A DNA stretch of 64,000 nt from Geobacter sp. AOG1 (GTDB taxonomy: Bacteria; Desulfobacterota; Desulfuromonadia; Geobacterales; Geobacteraceae): the NCBI RefSeq assembly GCF_019972315.1, contig NZ_BLIZ01000001.1, forward strand, positions 186,001 to 250,000, given 5' to 3'. A program made the translations under genes and the position numbers. Below are positions 63,078 to 64,000 of this stretch, in pieces (position 1 is the first letter of the stretch; each line of letters begins with the position of its first letter). Under the pieces are notes generated by a model. The model searched no databases. It was not told where the DNA came from and was given only the letters and a program-made list of their open reading frames with translations.

Positions 63078-63217
63078 AGTTGTAATCTTCGAAGCGTGCA
63101 TCCCGGAAGCGCAGGGGAGGTATCCCCTGGGCATCAAAACAAGGGAAAGCGACAACTCGCACCTTCCGGGCTGCGCAACACAAACCCCTCCACGGGAATT
63201 TGCCGCCTATTCTCCTG

Positions 63218-63247
63218 TTGACACCCCGCCGGGGAGCGGTGTATTAC
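63218..63247 (+). promoter_or_regulatory. Candidate promoter of the his genes
   Basis: TTGACA (63218-63223), 18 bp, TATTAC (63242-63247), about 40 bp before the hisI ATG. A CCCGGAAG/CTTCCGGG inverted pair (63102-63170 region) upstream could end the VOC transcript. No attenuator with histidine codons is seen. Confidence 0.5.
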
Positions 63248-63285
63248 ATGAAGACTTTTATTCGGAAAATGGGGAGAACGAAGAG

Positions 63286-63663
63286 ATGATCAAGATCGAT
63301 TTCGACAAGATGGGGGGGCTGATCCCTGCCGTCATCCAGGATTACGAGAACGGCGAGGTGCTGATGGTCGCCTTCATGGACCAGAAGACCCTTGACCTGA
63401 CCCTGAAGGACGGCAAGACCTGGTTTTTCAGCCGGACCCGGAACAAGTACTGGATGAAGGGAGAGGAGTCGGGGAACACCCAGGAGGTGATGGAGGTCCT
63501 CACCGACTGCGACGCCGACACCGTGGTGATTAAGGTAAAGCAGAACGGCCCCGCCGCATGCCACACGGGGAACCGGAGCTGCTTCTACGTCCGCTGGGAG
63601 AATGGCCAGTGGGTGGAGCATTCCAAGCCTTTATTTAATCCTGACGACGTCTATAAGAAATAA
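63286..63663 (+). CDS. hisI: Phosphoribosyl-AMP cyclohydrolase
   Basis: A 125-residue HisI, the third step of histidine synthesis (opening the adenine ring of PR-AMP). Conserved blocks: [42 protein letters not shown], the metal-binding DCDADTV and the zinc ligands in [11 protein letters not shown]. It is a stand-alone cyclohydrolase without the HisE domain. Start ATG 63286. It is followed 60 bp later by hisG, so a his operon begins here. Confidence 0.97.
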   Translation: MIKIDFDKMGGLIPAVIQDYENGEVLMVAFMDQKTLDLTLKDGKTWFFSRTRNKYWMKGEESGNTQEVMEVLTDCDADTVVIKVKQNGPAACHTGNRSCFYVRWENGQWVEHSKPLFNPDDVYKK

Positions 63664-63723
63664 TAGAAACCAACCGGGCGCTGATTTAGGCCAAAAGCTA
63701 CGTCCGTCAGAGGAGATGTTTCC

Positions 63724-64000
63724 ATGTCAAATGTACTGAAATTCGGCATCCCCAAGGGGAGCCTGGAAGAAGCCACCGTCGACCTGTTCAAGCAGGCGGG
63801 GTGGAAGGTGGGGATTTCGTCCCGCAGCTACTTCCCCACCATCGACGACGAGGAGATGAACTGCAAGCTGATCCGCCCCCAGGAAATGGGGAAGTACGTG
63901 GAACGGGGAACCATCGACGTGGGGATCGCCGGCCGCGACTGGGTCCGGGAGAACGACTCGGACGTGATCGAGGCCTGTGAGATGGTCTACTCCAAGGTCT
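63724..64000 (+). CDS. hisG: ATP phosphoribosyltransferase, partial
   Basis: The first 92 codons of HisG, running off the right edge. [24 protein letters not shown] and [26 protein letters not shown] are diagnostic. It catalyses the committed step of histidine synthesis. AGAGGAG lies upstream of the ATG. Whether this is the long, self-regulated form cannot be seen in the window. Confidence 0.95.
   Translation, partial: MSNVLKFGIPKGSLEEATVDLFKQAGWKVGISSRSYFPTIDDEEMNCKLIRPQEMGKYVERGTIDVGIAGRDWVRENDSDVIEACEMVYSKV

Noticed and set aside
63078-63217. attC site behind the VOC gene
   Set aside because: No core or inverse core matching GTTRRRY/RYYYAAC was found there; the inverted CCCGGAAG/CTTCCGGG pair looks like a simple hairpin.
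63248-63289. Thirteen-codon ORF overlapping the hisI start as a histidine attenuator leader
   Set aside because: It has no histidine codons, and the -10 box touches its ATG, so the transcript would probably start inside it.
1-64000. CRISPR array, tRNA, rRNA, transposase or toxin-antitoxin genes
   Set aside because: None was recognised on either strand; the repeats found are short regulatory or intergenic elements only.

Overview
The window reads as GC-rich chromosomal DNA of a Geobacter-like bacterium (Desulfuromonadia, Geobacterales). Pointers to this are a selenocysteine-containing fdnGHI-type formate dehydrogenase, small families I associate with Geobacter (a GSU3473-like protein, DUF3553), succinyl-CoA:acetate-type CoA-transferases, and ferredoxin-dependent 2-oxoacid oxidation joined to acyl-CoA beta-oxidation. 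The species cannot be fixed from the sequence alone. I see no rRNA, tRNA, CRISPR array, prophage or transposase gene.

Layout. 1-6.4 kb (minus strand): a partial extradiol dioxygenase, OsmC, then fdnG(Sec)-fdnH-fdnI-fdhE. 6.5-12.3 kb: a CoA-transferase, a short-chain dehydrogenase, a DUF1904 protein, and a MarR regulator overlapping a FUSC exporter gene that is broken by a frameshift. 12.4-19.3 kb: an RND efflux operon (membrane-fusion protein, HAE1 pump, NodT outer-membrane factor) next to its TetR regulator, with matching TetR operators and an overlooked 25-codon membrane-peptide ORF. 19.4-27.98 kb: DUF3553, a cold-shock protein and small satellite ORF, LysR divergent from two MFS transporters, then a NemR/AcuR-like TetR, an AcuI/YhdH reductase, a flavin reductase and an epoxyqueuosine-reductase-like protein.

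28-38.4 kb: a PAS-GAF-AAA+-Fis sigma54 activator, three copies of a 15-bp repeat, a -24/-12 promoter, and a complete short-chain acyl-CoA beta-oxidation operon (CoA-transferase, thiolase, hydroxyacyl-CoA dehydrogenase/enoyl-CoA hydratase fusion, acyl-CoA dehydrogenase) ending in an orphan LivK-type binding protein.

38.4-58.4 kb: what looks like a single regulatory island. A GntR/FCD regulator is followed by three transcription units (lipoprotein with porin behind it; butyrate kinase - phosphotransbutyrylase - four-subunit 2-oxoacid:ferredoxin oxidoreductase - LivKHMGF - Usp - MFS - Rossmann protein; and a malate/lactate-dehydrogenase-like protein with an enoate-reductase-like flavoenzyme). 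Each of the three promoters has the same layout: TTGACA, 17 bp, a TA-rich -10, then at once a 22-bp palindrome with GGGGTAC/GTACCCC arms around GTATAC. The inferred job is import and oxidation of a 2-hydroxy/2-oxo or branched-chain acid to an acyl-CoA, then ATP formation through acyl phosphate. The acid released could be activated by the CoA-transferase and oxidised by the 30-38 kb operon.

58.4-64 kb: a REP-like element, a DUF2127 protein, a YqjM-type old yellow enzyme, an EamA permease, an AT-rich stretch with two unknown small ORFs bounded by attC-like structures (possible integron gene cassettes), a VOC/PhnB protein, then hisI and the start of hisG.
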